Shown here: positions 63,606-64,000 of the stretch, piece after piece
Layout of the letters: each line of letters starts with the position of its first letter
How positions within the stretch are numbered: the stretch's first letter is position 1
Origin: Hericium rajendrae
Lineage: Eukaryota > Basidiomycota > Agaricomycetes > Russulales > Hericiaceae
Assembly (NCBI GenBank): GCA_033439255.1
Contig: CM065886.1
Span: 1,302,001 to 1,366,000 of the forward strand
Reading direction: 5' to 3'
Length of the DNA stretch: 64,000 nt
Made by a program: the position numbers and the translations under genes
Notes under the pieces: generated by a model
Told to the model about the DNA's origin: nothing
The model's database searches: none
What the model saw: only the letters and a program-made list of their open reading frames with translations

Positions 63606-64000
63606 TTAAACCATCAGCTTGTCGATAGCCTTCTTCACAGACTGGATCTGGCTCTGCAGCTCCCGTTGCTCGTTCGTCGTCACGCTCGCAGAGATGACGG
63701 GCCTGGTGACGCCGCACGCCCTTCCGAGAGCAGCCTTCGACTCTACGAAGATATATGGCACGTTCTGAAGAAGCAAGCAGGATTGTCAATGGCAAGGAGT
63801 AAGGTGTGGTCGGACGATAGAGCGCACCTTCTCTTCGCAGAGCAGGGGAAGATGAAGCAAAATCTCCAGAGGCTCAGTGTCCGCAGTCAGGATGATGAAC
63901 TCAGCAATGCCGCGGTTCAGCGTCTTCGTAGCTATTTGAGCAAGACTGTAAGCTTATGGCCTAAGTCGTTGACAAAAAAGTCTGACCTTCGTTCGCTCCC
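63606..64000 (-). CDS. SNU13: Snu13/15.5K L7Ae-family protein, 5' part outside window
   Basis: RNA-binding protein that binds K-turns in U4 snRNA and box C/D snoRNAs, shared by the spliceosome and snoRNPs. Minus-strand exons: GANEA at the window edge, an intron (GTCAGA to AAATAG), then [21 protein letters not shown] and [12 protein letters not shown] further intron leads to [40 protein letters not shown] and [12 protein letters not shown], with stop at 63608-63606. GANE...TLNRG is the K-turn-binding motif. The order and C-terminus fit Snu13 better than Nhp2 or ribosomal L7Ae. Only the N-terminal about 40 residues are missing. Confidence 0.92.

Overview
This is nuclear DNA from a filamentous basidiomycete, most likely an Agaricomycete. 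Nearly every recognisable gene is cut by short GT-AG introns of about 45-60 nt, the genes are GC-rich, and the accessory content is typical of mushroom-forming fungi: a CxC5/CxC6 protein of KDZ-type transposons, a TET/JBP-like dioxygenase, GRF and Cys-cluster proteins, and an F-box gene expansion. I cannot name the species.

Region by region. 1-19.2 kb is a mobile-element and gene-fragment zone. It holds a degenerate KDZ-associated gene (2.4-4.7 kb, -), two oppositely oriented tandem arrays of a 225-bp unit (5.54-6.27 and 8.94-9.54 kb), a TET/JBP-like gene (9.6-11.4 kb, +) with one premature TGA, and three ORFs sharing a compact Cys cluster (6.7, 11.7 and 18.7 kb). Scattered through it are broken pieces of four ordinary host genes: adenylosuccinate lyase, NADP-isocitrate dehydrogenase, an EF-hand MscS channel and probably MCM2. 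A GRF-finger gene (14.5-19.2 kb, -) is split by a 2.9-kb stretch with TATAGC-rich edges.

19.9-27.2 kb carries a four-helix/TPR protein, a complete viperin (radical SAM ddhNTP synthase) and two conserved fungal genes of unknown function. 27.3-34.2 kb holds an acyl-CoA synthetase, two tandem F-box genes and a broken synthetase copy. The same set, inverted and partly decayed, recurs at 49.6-56.3 kb, so this is an inverted segmental duplication about 20 kb apart.

Between the two copies lie single-copy core genes: SPC25 (kinetochore), a peroxisomal ABCD transporter, a head-to-head pair of duplicated F-box/LRR-like genes and a B-type cyclin. The right end has another F-box gene, a 3-methyladenine DNA glycosylase, an intron-containing tRNA-Asp, a coiled-coil protein and the 3' part of SNU13. 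Two related TA-flanked TIR elements (44.55-45.67 and 61.23-61.90 kb) and a GTCCGCG-rich element (51.2-52.0 kb) are further mobile DNA.

How the genes may work together. The left arm looks like a transposon-driven locus where a KDZ-type element, a putative 5-methylcytosine oxygenase and captured gene fragments coexist, with changes that look like deamination of methylated CpG. The viperin and its four-helix/TPR neighbour may be defence-related. The synthetase, its convergent mitochondrial-type neighbour and the F-box gene have been copied as a block.
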